DNA of 64,000 bases from IMG/VR virus record IMGVR_UViG_3300021952_000001, positions 1 through 64,000 of that record; one strand, given 5' to 3'. The notes under the pieces were generated by a model. The model did no database searches. It was not told the DNA's origin and saw nothing but the letters and a program-made list of their open reading frames with translations. Source of the stretch: a virus. Below are positions 7,606 to 16,240 of this stretch, piece after piece; positions within the stretch are counted from its first letter, which is position 1; each line of letters opens with the position of its first letter. The position numbers were made by a program, and so were the translations under genes.

Positions 7606-8149
7606 TTTCTTTGAGTTTATTAATGTTCAACACTTCTTTTTGTTCATCAAATCCATCCCACACCTCCATACCATCATCAAATTTAATTCCTAGCTTTTCT
7701 TCCCAGAAATCAATTAAATCTTGTGTTCTGTTAAATATTCTATACTGTAAAGATATTTCATCTCTATTCAATCCATTCTTAGTTATTTTAATAACTTTTG
7801 GAAATTGCAGTTTGAACTCTTTAGATGTTCTAGAATATTTACCTTCTTTAACAAGATTATAATCATCTTTCAATTCTGAATTCAGTTTATAAACAACAAC
7901 AACATATCCTCCTTCATAATCATAATCCTCTACAACATCTTTTGTTCGTTCATATTCATTATCTAGAAATTCTCTAAACTTATCAATGTTCTCTGGACGA
8001 AATAACAAATAGATGCATCCCTCATAATGATGTTCTGCAGTTTCATCTTTAATATAACCATTGATAAATCCATTACTTCTCAAAGCATCTTTAGGTGCCT
8101 TTAATGTAGGCACCATAAAAATACTTGTTATGGTCTTTTTTACTTCCAT
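7598..8149 (-). CDS. Hypothetical protein, 183 aa
   Basis: Not recognised. The N-terminal part (SIFMVPTLKAPKDALRSNGFINGYIKDE) and the middle (YEGCIYLLFRPENIDKFREFLDNEYE) look like a compact alpha/beta domain. The C-terminus is charged. It lies one base before the exonuclease gene, so it may work with it. Confidence 0.55.
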   Translation of the reverse strand: MEVKKTITSIFMVPTLKAPKDALRSNGFINGYIKDETAEHHYEGCIYLLFRPENIDKFREFLDNEYERTKDVVEDYDYEGGYVVVVYKLNSELKDDYNLVKEGKYSRTSKEFKLQFPKVIKITKNGLNRDEISLQYRIFNRTQDLIDFWEEKLGIKFDDGMEVWDGFDEQKEVLNINKLKENV

Positions 8150-8150
8150 A

Positions 8151-9203
8151 TTATCCTTTAATATTTACAACACCGTTAGCTAAATAATTTTTGTGGCTTG
8201 TGTTCCATACACCTGTGTTGATTGCCCATTTAACACTTTCAATGATATCTTTGACACCTGGATAAGTTCTTCCTTTGTGTACAAATCCATGATATGCATC
8301 TTCCATATCTCCTTCATCAAGAGTGTAGATTAATGGAGAATAATAATTACTAGAATCACATACAATAAACTGCAGATAATCCACTCTATATCCATAATAC
8401 TCACTTAATTCATCTTGTGCAAGATGTAACATTGCATTATAATATAGATAAGCTTGAATGTATGCTCTTCTGTATAAATAATATTCTTCATAGAAGTTCT
8501 CTACAGACCATGTACACTTAAGATCATATGGTTTAATAACTTTTTCTTCATGATCAACTATCACTTTATCAAGCATAGATTTAAGTGGGAAATTGTCAAT
8601 TGTATATCCTTCCACTTGTAACTGATCCATAATTGTATATCTGGCACTATTTACCAAGTTTACAATTGGTGCTGTTGTACTATTAGTTTTCAGCTGTTCT
8701 ACAATCTTTTCAGCAATTGAAATTTCTGCAGTGTTTACAACAGTGAGTCCTTTAGTTCTTACAGTACGAATTTCATTATAATAAACCTCAGCATCACTTC
8801 CTATGAATTTAGTAAGTACAGCTTCAAATTTAATTTTGAATCCTGACAGTTTGTATGCCTCTTCAGCTAATTCACTAAATGGTCTTGTTACAGTACCAAA
8901 TTCATCTGTAGCTTCTTTGGTTACACGATATAATGCTTCAACAAATTCAAGCATAAGTCCTGTTGGTGTAGACATACATGATGACATAAAGAACTTATCA
9001 TCAAATGTTTCTGGTTCCATTAATATGGTTTCTACAATTCTACCCATATTGGCAGCAAGGTTTTCCTTTTCTTCTACTCTCTCACCAAGAACATACTTCT
9101 TGTAATACTTTCTTCTGTCTTGTGAGAAATCTTTTAGTGAACTCGATGAGTCCATTTGTACAGCTCTGTACTCTGCTTCTGTTTTTGCTACTCCCTCTAT
9201 CAT
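8151..9203 (-). CDS. PD-(D/E)XK exonuclease (RecE/Cas4-like)
   Basis: 350 residues. An early conserved helix (AANMGRIVETILMEPETFDDKFF) supplies the Glu of the fold, and PLKSMLDKVIVDHEEKVIKPYDLKCT contains the LD...DLK catalytic core (Asp, then the D-x-K pair). The downstream YLYRRAYIQAYLYY gives the Q-x3-Y helix typical of RecB/lambda-exonuclease-type nucleases. It probably resects dsDNA ends to feed RecA or the Sak4-like protein. It overlaps the next gene by 4 bases. Confidence 0.78.
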   Translation of the reverse strand: MIEGVAKTEAEYRAVQMDSSSSLKDFSQDRRKYYKKYVLGERVEEKENLAANMGRIVETILMEPETFDDKFFMSSCMSTPTGLMLEFVEALYRVTKEATDEFGTVTRPFSELAEEAYKLSGFKIKFEAVLTKFIGSDAEVYYNEIRTVRTKGLTVVNTAEISIAEKIVEQLKTNSTTAPIVNLVNSARYTIMDQLQVEGYTIDNFPLKSMLDKVIVDHEEKVIKPYDLKCTWSVENFYEEYYLYRRAYIQAYLYYNAMLHLAQDELSEYYGYRVDYLQFIVCDSSNYYSPLIYTLDEGDMEDAYHGFVHKGRTYPGVKDIIESVKWAINTGVWNTSHKNYLANGVVNIKG

Positions 9204-9427
9204 AATGTTTGTTTAAATGCTTCTATAATTTGTGGATACAATGCTCTCACTTCTCTTGGCACATTACTAAAGAACCATCTCACTTCAAGTTCATAATTCT
9301 CTCCTTTAACATCTAATCCTTGCGGATGTATTAACCAGAAGAAATGTTGTTTACCCATGTGTTCAATGTTTCCTTCATACCACACTTCATTAAATGAAGG
9401 TGTTTTATTAATCGTTATCTGTCCCAT
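9200..9427 (-). CDS. Hypothetical protein, 75 aa
   Basis: Not recognised. Strand-rich, Trp- and Phe-containing (GKQHFFWLIHPQG, VRWFFSNVPREVRALYP). It overlaps the exonuclease gene by 4 bases and the short gene at 9408 by 20. Confidence 0.5.
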   Translation of the reverse strand: MGQITINKTPSFNEVWYEGNIEHMGKQHFFWLIHPQGLDVKGENYELEVRWFFSNVPREVRALYPQIIEAFKQTL

Positions 9428-9554
9428 ATTTGAATAATCTTTTTAAATGTTTGTACATTCTATCTCTAAAACACCATGGACATGTACCATTGTTTCTACA
9501 TTGATGACTTACAGCTTTAGCTCCAGTCTTCTTTTTCTTTACGGTTCTACTCAT
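9408..9554 (-). CDS. Hypothetical Cys-containing small protein, 48 aa
   Basis: A 48-residue frame starting MSRTVKKKKTGAKAVS and carrying CRNNGTCPWCF, a possible zinc knuckle, in a very basic protein. Its ATG overlaps the previous stop as ATGA, and the frame fills an otherwise empty stretch in a region where every base is coding. The function is unknown; nucleic-acid binding is plausible. Confidence 0.55.
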   Translation of the reverse strand: MSRTVKKKKTGAKAVSHQCRNNGTCPWCFRDRMYKHLKRLFKYGTDND

Positions 9555-9712
9555 AAATTGTTCATTTTTACTCTAAGTCCCCATCTAGATGATGCCATGT
9601 ATACATCAAAGTAGCAATCTCTCCAATAATATACAGGTTTTTGTGCCACTTTATCCCAAAATGATTTACCAAGTTTAACCATAGTAACTCTACTTATAAT
9701 CCATTTAATCAT
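9551..9712 (-). CDS. Hypothetical small protein, 53 aa
   Basis: A 53-residue frame, basic and aromatic-rich (MIKWIISRVTMVKLG, then FWDKVAQKPVYYWRDCYFDVY). It overlaps the next gene as ATGA and the previous one by 8 bases, the coupling seen throughout this operon. Not recognised. Confidence 0.5.
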   Translation of the reverse strand: MIKWIISRVTMVKLGKSFWDKVAQKPVYYWRDCYFDVYMASSRWGLRVKMNNL

Positions 9713-9845
9713 TTTCTTCTCTGACATCTAATATTGGACCTCCTTTGAAATTATTCATAGCATCTTGTATAGATGTAGCTTGTACATCAATCCACTCTTT
9801 GTCCTCTCTACCGTGTGGTAGATATATTATTCTAAATGTTTTCAT
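9705..9845 (-). CDS. Hypothetical small protein, 46 aa
   Basis: A 46-residue frame with the pattern of a small alpha/beta peptide common in Bacteroidetes phages (MKTFRIIYLPHGREDKEWIDVQATSIQDAMNNF). It overlaps the HNH gene by 4 bases. Function unknown. Confidence 0.55.
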   Translation of the reverse strand: MKTFRIIYLPHGREDKEWIDVQATSIQDAMNNFKGGPILDVREEND

Positions 9846-10231
9846 ACTGTTTTCTTTTTAGATTGTTTTTCTTTAAGGGTCTTCTTATCATGGCAACCAG
9901 TGCATAACACTTGTAAGTTGTCTTGTTCACAGAATAATCTTTCTACAAATCCTGGTAAGTCTTGAGCTGTATTTAAGCTACCTGCAGGTTGTATGTGATC
10001 TATATTGATCTGTTTATCTGGAAACCACTTCTTACACTTCTTACACTGATATTCATATTTCTGACGCTTGTTTGGTCCTTTATATGGACGTTTTGCATTC
10101 TCTTTACATACTGATATAGGCTTCCACCATCTACTTTTTTGTCTCAAAGCACTTCTTATGAAGCTCCAGAAGGCTGCTTCACTCATTGTTCCATTACATC
10201 TTGTCTTTGGGACTAACACTCTCTTTGCCAT
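9842..10231 (-). CDS. HNH endonuclease
   Basis: 129 residues. CKKCKKWFPDKQINIDHIQPAGSL has the first zinc-binding CxxC and the catalytic DH. NLQVLCTGCHDKKTLKE supplies the conserved Asn, second CxxC and final His. It is a complete HNH nuclease of the McrA type. It may be a homing nuclease, a host-DNA degrader or part of recombination. A 13-base inverted repeat lies just upstream. Confidence 0.85.
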   Translation of the reverse strand: MAKRVLVPKTRCNGTMSEAAFWSFIRSALRQKSRWWKPISVCKENAKRPYKGPNKRQKYEYQCKKCKKWFPDKQINIDHIQPAGSLNTAQDLPGFVERLFCEQDNLQVLCTGCHDKKTLKEKQSKKKTV

Positions 10232-10245
10232 AATCTTTTAAATTA

Positions 10246-10284
10246 AGTTATGTCGCAAAAATAGTAAATAATTGCGACATAACT
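10246..10284. repeat. 13-base inverted repeat between HNH and rIIB-like genes
   Basis: AGTTATGTCGCAA (10246-10258) and its exact complement (10272-10284) flank a 13-base A/T loop. No U-tract follows on the minus strand, so it may be an operator or an RNA hairpin controlling the HNH gene rather than a terminator. Confidence 0.7.
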
Positions 10285-10297
10285 GTAATTAACATTC

Positions 10298-11812
10298 TTA
10301 ATCAATAGTTGTTACACGACTACTAATCTTCTCTTTCATCTCACTAAGACTCAATACAATAGCTTCTATTTCTTTTGATGAAATAGTAGGCATATTGAAC
10401 TCATATTTCTTAGTTTCAGCAGCGAACCCTGCTAGGGCTTTTTCTGCTAATGATTCTAACTCAGAAATAGCATATTGCTCATCAAGTTGTAATGTATCAA
10501 ACTGACCATCATGTAGAATTCTTGTAGCTTCTTCTCTTGGTACGGTCATAATTGGAAGATACTCATAACATCTACCTTTATGTTGTCCAATACCTACCAC
10601 CTTCATAGGATTGATAAGTACAAGAACAGATTGATCACCACATCCAACATAGTGAATTTGGTCTGCTGTAAAGTGTAATCCTGCAGCAGCACAATCTTGT
10701 GTACTCCAGTTACATTCTTCCATAGGCATACTTGTCAATTGACCAATACGAATATCAAATGTCTTAGTCCAATCATCTGTAAATCTATTTTCCTCTCTAT
10801 TAGGAAGATCTAAATACAACTCAAGAAGTCTACCAATAAGTTGACCATGTTCTACACGAACAGTTTCTGTATATTCATATGCATCTACTTCTCCTGAACC
10901 ATTACAGTTATCACAATCTACCCATTCACCATCTTCCCAACCATCATAATCATTCCATCCACCATCACCATCACACTCTTGACATGTAGTAGATGTGAAT
11001 GTCTTCTCTTCATACAACTTATCATCATGAACAAGTTTATATTCTCCATTTTGTAAAAATACAGAATAGTGCTCTGGGTTCTTTTTCCATACAGCTTTCA
11101 CTTTATTATAAGTGTTACTTACAAAGTGTACAAGTTCTGGAGATCCATGAAGAGTTACAACATTTCTAAGAGCTACGAAGAATCCTTGTTTAGTAATTCT
11201 AAATGAATTCTCATTCAAGAATCTATACAATTCATTTGCCACTTCAGCTCTTGGATTTAAACAACACCACATGAAGAAGTTTTTATGAGCTAAATACTCA
11301 TCATCTTCTTGTAATGATTCAGGAGTGAATCCAAATCCTTTTTGATATTTCACTCTGTTTACAATCTCAATGAATCTCTCCACTAATAATTGTGGCATTG
11401 TTCTAGATGTACCAGATAAAGACACTGAATTACCATCTATAACAAAATCAGGAAGACCATCTAACATTTGAATTCCTTCTTGTAAAGCTTCCATTTTTAC
11501 ACGCATGTCTGCATACATCTGCTTTTCATGTCTAACTTCTGCAGAAGACATAATATTGTAAATAGATTCTTCATCTCTGGCATCCAATACAGCATCATAA
11601 TCATCTTTATCAGCATTAGGCTTACCTATCACTGATCCATCATGTAGCACCACTGTAAGTGTATCATTAACCAACTTGATACTCTTAATAAGGCTCAGTC
11701 TTTCTTCATGGTCGTCTTGCTCCATTAAAGATTCTAATTTACTTGTTACAACTTTTTCAATTGTAGTTTCCACTCTGCTCTTGAACCAGTCAAGACTTAA
11801 AAATTTGCTCAT
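10298..11812 (-). CDS. rIIB: rIIB-like protein with DnaJ-type zinc insert
   Basis: 504 residues. The stretch from about residue 120 to 220 (FVIDGNSVSLSG..., LVERFIE, FFMWCCLNPRAEVANELYRFLNEN, ITKQGFFVALRNV) matches the rIIB pattern of T4-like and crAss-like phages. Unlike T4 rIIB (312 residues) it carries CQECDGDGGW and CDNCNGSGEV, two CxxCxGxG knuckles of the DnaJ zinc-finger type near residues 278-310. It sits directly after the rIIA-like gene, separated by a hairpin. rII proteins act at the membrane/replication interface and block superinfection; the exact role here is inferred. Confidence 0.7.
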   Translation of the reverse strand: MSKFLSLDWFKSRVETTIEKVVTSKLESLMEQDDHEERLSLIKSIKLVNDTLTVVLHDGSVIGKPNADKDDYDAVLDARDEESIYNIMSSAEVRHEKQMYADMRVKMEALQEGIQMLDGLPDFVIDGNSVSLSGTSRTMPQLLVERFIEIVNRVKYQKGFGFTPESLQEDDEYLAHKNFFMWCCLNPRAEVANELYRFLNENSFRITKQGFFVALRNVVTLHGSPELVHFVSNTYNKVKAVWKKNPEHYSVFLQNGEYKLVHDDKLYEEKTFTSTTCQECDGDGGWNDYDGWEDGEWVDCDNCNGSGEVDAYEYTETVRVEHGQLIGRLLELYLDLPNREENRFTDDWTKTFDIRIGQLTSMPMEECNWSTQDCAAAGLHFTADQIHYVGCGDQSVLVLINPMKVVGIGQHKGRCYEYLPIMTVPREEATRILHDGQFDTLQLDEQYAISELESLAEKALAGFAAETKKYEFNMPTISSKEIEAIVLSLSEMKEKISSRVTTID

Positions 11813-11837
11813 AGTTTGTTTATTTAATTGTTTAAAA

Positions 11838-11855
11838 AGGGGGATTTCTCCCCCT
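11838..11855 (-). terminator. Hairpin between rIIA-like and rIIB-like genes
   Basis: On the minus strand AGGGGGA-GAAA-TCCCCCT is a perfect 7-bp stem with a GAAA tetraloop followed by TTTTT. It has all the marks of an intrinsic terminator, so rIIB-like expression depends on read-through or a separate promoter. Confidence 0.85.
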
Positions 11856-11861
11856 ATGTTA

Positions 11862-14189
11862 TTAGTCTAATAATTCTTCTACTTGTTCTTCAGTTAGCAC
11901 TTCTTCATTCAATTTAACATTGTAGTGTTTTAAATCTACTTTCTGTCTGTGATATTTGAATAAGTCACTTACAACATTTACCATTGGATCTTCAGGATTA
12001 AAATATCCCATAGATTTAAACAAAGGATTTAAGAATGGAAGCTTATCAAATAGTTCTTGTAATTGTAATAGTTCTGGATAAACATTCATGTCAAATAGAT
12101 TGTTCTCTTGAGCAACAACTAACATTGCTTCATACAACTCTTTCTCTGAAGAACTTGGATAAGCTCCGCTACCATAGTTTGCAGATCTATAATCAACTAA
12201 CACTTTCATTCTCTCACTCAAGTTTGTTGATACAAATCCAACTATTTCTCTTTTATTGAATGTAGCTTCATATTTACGTATGAAGTTGTGAATCAAATAA
12301 CTTGTTACAAGTCTCTTAAATGGTGCATTGTTACCTTCCATAAATTTATCAAATGACATTATGTTGTGAATATCTAAAGAGTTTACAATCTTCAATTCTC
12401 TTTCTGAAAATGTAATCACTTCAATCTTTTGTTTACCCTTCATTGCATATAAAGCATCTAGTTTCAAATAATCAGCATGATTAGCATACACTTTTAAGTG
12501 CTTAGCTGATTCAAGATCTTCTAGTTTATACAATGTAGAGTCAAATTTACAATTTCTACCCTCTACATATCGCATTAATGCAATACCTTTTTTACCAACA
12601 ATCTCACCTTTCACTTTAAGACGTTTAGATGATGTAGTAGTGGTTACAGCAATTGCAGCTTTAGCTTTCTTTCTAGATTCAATAAATGCTTCTGGTATTT
12701 CAATAGCATCAAGATCAATAAATCCTTCAGTAAGTAATCCAACAACATGTTGATAGTCTTTGATTCTAGTTCTCCATTCAGATTTTGGATATTTATCAAG
12801 ACTAAGAATGTGTCTATAATTTAGATCACTAACTCTACCCTTCTTACCTAACACCTTTGGATGAGCATGTTTAACAAGTATAACATTTTTGGCACCAGAT
12901 GATGGATATAAAGATTTAACATAATCTTTCTTTACTTGGGGAAGTTTTCCTGTATATACATAAACATCAACTTTGTCTTCAGCTATACGATTTGGTCTAA
13001 AGCTCCAACAATAAGACTTGTCAGTTGCATACATTCTATCGCTTCTAAGTTCAAATTGTGTAGCATACTCACCTAACCAATATGTATTAGTTGTAGCATG
13101 TAAATGAGCTATATCAAATAACTCAAGACCTTCTAACTTAGGTGCAGTGAATTGTGTTGTAGCATATTTTTGAAACTGAGAAATATCTTGTCTCTTACCA
13201 TTACCAAGATTTACGTATCTACTTGTACTTTCAAGATAGTTAATGATGCTTTTAACATCAGTTCCTGATTCTATTTGAGTGTTGTATTTCTCTACATAAT
13301 AGTTTGCTACAGTTTTTAGTTTCTCAAGAATAATGTCTTTAGCTTCCTTGGTATATCTCAAAGCTTCTCTATTTGGTGTTGGATAAATACCATCACTTAA
13401 TGAGAATCTAAGAGCTATAGGGAATCTAATAGAATTAATGCCAAGTTTACCAAAGTCTAATGGATAATAAACATTATCTAGACATACATGTAAATATGGA
13501 TCATCAGCTAATTCAGAGAATTGGAAGTGTTCATGTCTAGCAATTACAAATCCATTAGTGATAGATGCATCTTCTGGTACATCGAAATAAACACTTTCAA
13601 AATAACACAATTGCTCTTTAATCTTTCTTCTGAATTGATAACCATCTTGATACTTAACTGGAATAATAATTTTTACACCATTACCTTCTGCAGTTGGTTC
13701 TTCATATAAAAGATCGATAGTGTTTACATCTTCTCCTTCATACATCATATACTTACGCTCCATTCCATTCTTTCTACATACAAAATAGAAACTAGAGCTA
13801 TATGCTAGAGGAGCTTTGAAACCAAGACCCATCATACCTAACTCTGTAGCAGAGTCACGCTTTGTAGACTTACCATATTTACTAATAATGTTCTTTACAT
13901 CATCAGCATCAAGTCCTACACCAAAATCTTCTACAGTGAATTCATAATTTCCACTTGCTGCAGGTTTGAATCCCACAATGATAGGCATGTGCACTCCAGC
14001 TCTTCTATGACTATCTAGTGCATTAGATGCACATTCTCTGACAGTCGAACCTATGTCATCAGAATATAAATTCTTACTTAACATCTGCATCAATATCTGT
14101 GCAGAATCTAAGTCTAGTGACATTCCTATACTCTCTTGTGTTGTTCCTTGTTCAATAATGTTTGCTTCTGTTTGTTTTTCTAAAATCAT
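11862..14189 (-). CDS. rIIA: rIIA-like GHKL-ATPase protector
   Basis: 775 residues. The N-terminus is a GHKL ATPase: N-box VRECASNALDSHR (about residues 50-62), G1 box VEDFGVGLD (about 85-93) and G2 region LGMMGLGFKAPLAYSSSF (about 116-133). The long C-terminal part is unlike known enzymes. This is the layout of T4 rIIA and its crAss-like relatives. rIIA is a membrane-associated factor that affects lysis timing and protects against the lambda Rex exclusion system. It is paired with the rIIB-like gene. Confidence 0.8.
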   Translation of the reverse strand: MILEKQTEANIIEQGTTQESIGMSLDLDSAQILMQMLSKNLYSDDIGSTVRECASNALDSHRRAGVHMPIIVGFKPAASGNYEFTVEDFGVGLDADDVKNIISKYGKSTKRDSATELGMMGLGFKAPLAYSSSFYFVCRKNGMERKYMMYEGEDVNTIDLLYEEPTAEGNGVKIIIPVKYQDGYQFRRKIKEQLCYFESVYFDVPEDASITNGFVIARHEHFQFSELADDPYLHVCLDNVYYPLDFGKLGINSIRFPIALRFSLSDGIYPTPNREALRYTKEAKDIILEKLKTVANYYVEKYNTQIESGTDVKSIINYLESTSRYVNLGNGKRQDISQFQKYATTQFTAPKLEGLELFDIAHLHATTNTYWLGEYATQFELRSDRMYATDKSYCWSFRPNRIAEDKVDVYVYTGKLPQVKKDYVKSLYPSSGAKNVILVKHAHPKVLGKKGRVSDLNYRHILSLDKYPKSEWRTRIKDYQHVVGLLTEGFIDLDAIEIPEAFIESRKKAKAAIAVTTTTSSKRLKVKGEIVGKKGIALMRYVEGRNCKFDSTLYKLEDLESAKHLKVYANHADYLKLDALYAMKGKQKIEVITFSERELKIVNSLDIHNIMSFDKFMEGNNAPFKRLVTSYLIHNFIRKYEATFNKREIVGFVSTNLSERMKVLVDYRSANYGSGAYPSSSEKELYEAMLVVAQENNLFDMNVYPELLQLQELFDKLPFLNPLFKSMGYFNPEDPMVNVVSDLFKYHRQKVDLKHYNVKLNEEVLTEEQVEELLD

Positions 14190-14200
14190 CTTGCTTTAAT

Positions 14201-14530
14201 TTAATCGTTATTTTCTCTTTTTACTAACCAGATTTGTCTATCTGATAAATCTTGGGATATTCTAATATTATGATCTTCAGCAGTCACTCCCCATTCTTTG
14301 TGTGTTCTAGTGTATGAATTACCATTATGTGTATAGGTATTTGTAATTACATCTTGCCTAGTGGAACATCTAACTGATTTATACAAAGGAGCACCTGTAC
14401 TCCAATGTTTCTTAGTAGGACTAAGTCTAGGCACATCTAACACTTTGAGATATTTCATGTGTGACTGACATGAAATAAGTATTTCATCTCCTATTCTAAG
14501 ATCTTCTAATTTTATTAATGCATTCTCCAT
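14201..14530 (-). CDS. Hypothetical protein, 109 aa
   Basis: Not recognised. The N-terminus IKLEDLRIGDEILISCQSHMKYLKVLDVPR looks like a small beta-barrel, and the rest is strand-rich and basic. It is preceded by the recurring leader AAACAAATAAGAT shared with several other genes on this strand. Confidence 0.5.
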   Translation of the reverse strand: MENALIKLEDLRIGDEILISCQSHMKYLKVLDVPRLSPTKKHWSTGAPLYKSVRCSTRQDVITNTYTHNGNSYTRTHKEWGVTAEDHNIRISQDLSDRQIWLVKRENND

Positions 14531-14544
14531 AATCTTATTTGTTT

Positions 14545-14781
14545 TTAAATGTTAAACAGTCTTTTCAAAAAACTTTTTGGTTGAGTTTTATCAAGTATAC
14601 TTACTACTATTTCAGTATAAACTTGTTCAGCACTCATTGGATTTGCTGTGCACCAATCATGTCCAAGGAAATGTACTGTTAATATTTCTAAAGCCTCTTC
14701 TGCACTTGTAGGAGGTGGAAGTATTCCATAATCAATTTTTGATTCTCTACATTTTTTAGCTAAAAATTGTTCTGCTGTCAT
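14545..14781 (-). CDS. Hypothetical protein, 78 aa
   Basis: Not recognised. Helical; the segment FLGHDWCTANPMSAEQVYTEIVVSIL resembles a small domain that recurs in Bacteroidetes phage proteins. No catalytic residues stand out. Confidence 0.5.
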   Translation of the reverse strand: MTAEQFLAKKCRESKIDYGILPPPTSAEEALEILTVHFLGHDWCTANPMSAEQVYTEIVVSILDKTQPKSFLKRLFNI

Positions 14782-14790
14782 ATCTTATTT

Positions 14791-15132
14791 CTATTTAAAT
14801 TGTTCAAATATTAATCTTCTTGCTTCTGCATCAGATTTTGTTGCTCTTAATCTTTGCAGAAATTCTGACTTACCTATTTGTTCTTGTTGCCATTTAGCAC
14901 CTTCAATAAACGCACAATATTCAACTCCTAATGTATAATCAAATATTTCAGCAGCTTCTTCAAGCGTTTCTTGTTTATGTTCTTCTTTTGGAGGAATTTG
15001 ACCCATATCTAAAATATCAATGTGTTTTTCTACTACCCTTTTACCCCAAGTATCAGGATTGAAAATACCTTCTGTAAGTTCATTATCCTTATTGTCAAAT
15101 CTTTCAGAATATTTTTCAAGTCTTTGTTTCAT
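14791..15132 (-). CDS. Hypothetical protein, 113 aa
   Basis: Not recognised. Acidic and helical, with the C-terminal segment EYCAFIEGAKWQQEQIG that recurs in many small phage proteins of unknown function. Its leader carries the AAAACAAATAAGATATG motif. Confidence 0.5.
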   Translation of the reverse strand: MKQRLEKYSERFDNKDNELTEGIFNPDTWGKRVVEKHIDILDMGQIPPKEEHKQETLEEAAEIFDYTLGVEYCAFIEGAKWQQEQIGKSEFLQRLRATKSDAEARRLIFEQFK

Positions 15133-15154
15133 ATCTTATTTGTTTTTAAAATGT

Positions 15155-15325
15155 TTACCCTTGTCTACCTGACGAATGCTTTTCATAGCATTTCCAGCAT
15201 AACATATACCTCCATTCAACTTTAGTAAATGTATATCTATCAAAAAGACAATTAAAACAATATTTATACTTTCTTCCAAACCAATAAAATAAACTATATT
15301 TTAATTTATGTAAAAAGAATTTCAT
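15155..15325 (-). CDS. Hypothetical Cys-pair small protein, 56 aa
   Basis: A 56-residue frame filling the gap before UDG. It is basic and aromatic-rich, with CFNC near residue 24 and CWKC near residue 44, the spacing of a single zinc ribbon (two CxxC pairs). Not recognised; a DNA- or RNA-binding role is plausible. Confidence 0.55.
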   Translation of the reverse strand: MKFFLHKLKYSLFYWFGRKYKYCFNCLFDRYTFTKVEWRYMLCWKCYEKHSSGRQG

Positions 15326-15338
15326 ATTTTATTTCTTT

Positions 15339-16058
15339 TTAAAATGGTACATCCATGTCCAACCATTGAACACCAAATCCATTACTTTCTTCTAATAATA
15401 CATCTATTTTACCAAACACTCCTTCTGTATCCCAATCAGTTCCTTTATAAGAAGCAGCTGCTGGATGACTCACTACAAAACTATGAGAGAATATGCCTGT
15501 ATACTTTTTATACTTACCAGCATCCTTACCTAAGAATAGCACTGGTACTCCTGTAACATTCAACACTTCTTCAAATAAATATTTCATAAATGGTTCCCAT
15601 ATATCAAGATGACTACCTGCTTTATTTACTTCTACAGATAGAGAAGCATTAAGCATAAGCACTCCTTGTTTGGCCAAATAACTTACATCTGGATTAGGGA
15701 TATAACTAAGGTTTAGTCCATTGTATAATTCTCTTTCTATACCACCGTAAAACTGTTCTAATGTAGGTTGTAATTGATTAGTGATAGAACATCCCATCAA
15801 TAAACCATCAGCTACTGGCATATCATTCTTAAATGTGTGATAGGGTGCCATACCTACAATCACAGCTTTAATATCATCTAATGAGGTCTCTAAGAAACAT
15901 CTCCAAAGGTGCATAGATTGAGGGGCAATCTTTTTACCCCTCCTACTCTCTGCTTTTAGAAATGCATAAATCTTATCACACTCTTCACTCTCTATAAATG
16001 GACGCATCTTTGCATGCCAACTAGGGTGAAACATTGGTTTAAATTTTTGCCATTCCAT
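15339..16058 (-). CDS. Uracil-DNA glycosylase-like protein, catalytic Asp replaced
   Basis: 239 residues, family-1 UDG length. Motif A is GMAPYH in place of GQDPYH, LMLNASLSVEVNKAGSH matches the LLNxxLTVxxxxxxSH motif, and VVSHPAAAS matches the HPSPLS loop with its catalytic His kept. The Gln and the catalytic Asp of motif A are replaced by Met and Ala. UDG removes uracil from DNA; crAss-like phages commonly carry one. With the water-activating Asp lost, this protein may bind rather than cleave. It lies near the primase and SSB genes. Confidence 0.8.
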   Translation of the reverse strand: MEWQKFKPMFHPSWHAKMRPFIESEECDKIYAFLKAESRRGKKIAPQSMHLWRCFLETSLDDIKAVIVGMAPYHTFKNDMPVADGLLMGCSITNQLQPTLEQFYGGIERELYNGLNLSYIPNPDVSYLAKQGVLMLNASLSVEVNKAGSHLDIWEPFMKYLFEEVLNVTGVPVLFLGKDAGKYKKYTGIFSHSFVVSHPAAASYKGTDWDTEGVFGKIDVLLEESNGFGVQWLDMDVPF

Positions 16059-16060
16059 TT

Positions 16061-16240
16061 TTATAAAGTTGTTATTTTAACATCGTTTAATTCAACAACA
16101 GCTACTGGTTTTAGAACATAAACTGTTCGTCTTTCCATTTGAGCTAATCTAGTTGCTTCAGCTACTGCTGAATCATAATCATCGTGAAATTTTGATGGAG
16201 AAGATTTGCCTTCTACCATTACTGCATACTTTGTGTCCAT
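16061..16240 (-). CDS. Hypothetical small protein, 59 aa
   Basis: A 59-residue frame between UDG and the coiled-coil gene. It reads as a beta-alpha-beta peptide (MDTKYAVMVEGKSSPSKF, then DSAVAEATRLAQMERRTVYVLKP), similar to small helper proteins found in phage operons. It overlaps the upstream gene by 22 bases. Not recognised. Confidence 0.6.
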   Translation of the reverse strand: MDTKYAVMVEGKSSPSKFHDDYDSAVAEATRLAQMERRTVYVLKPVAVVELNDVKITTL

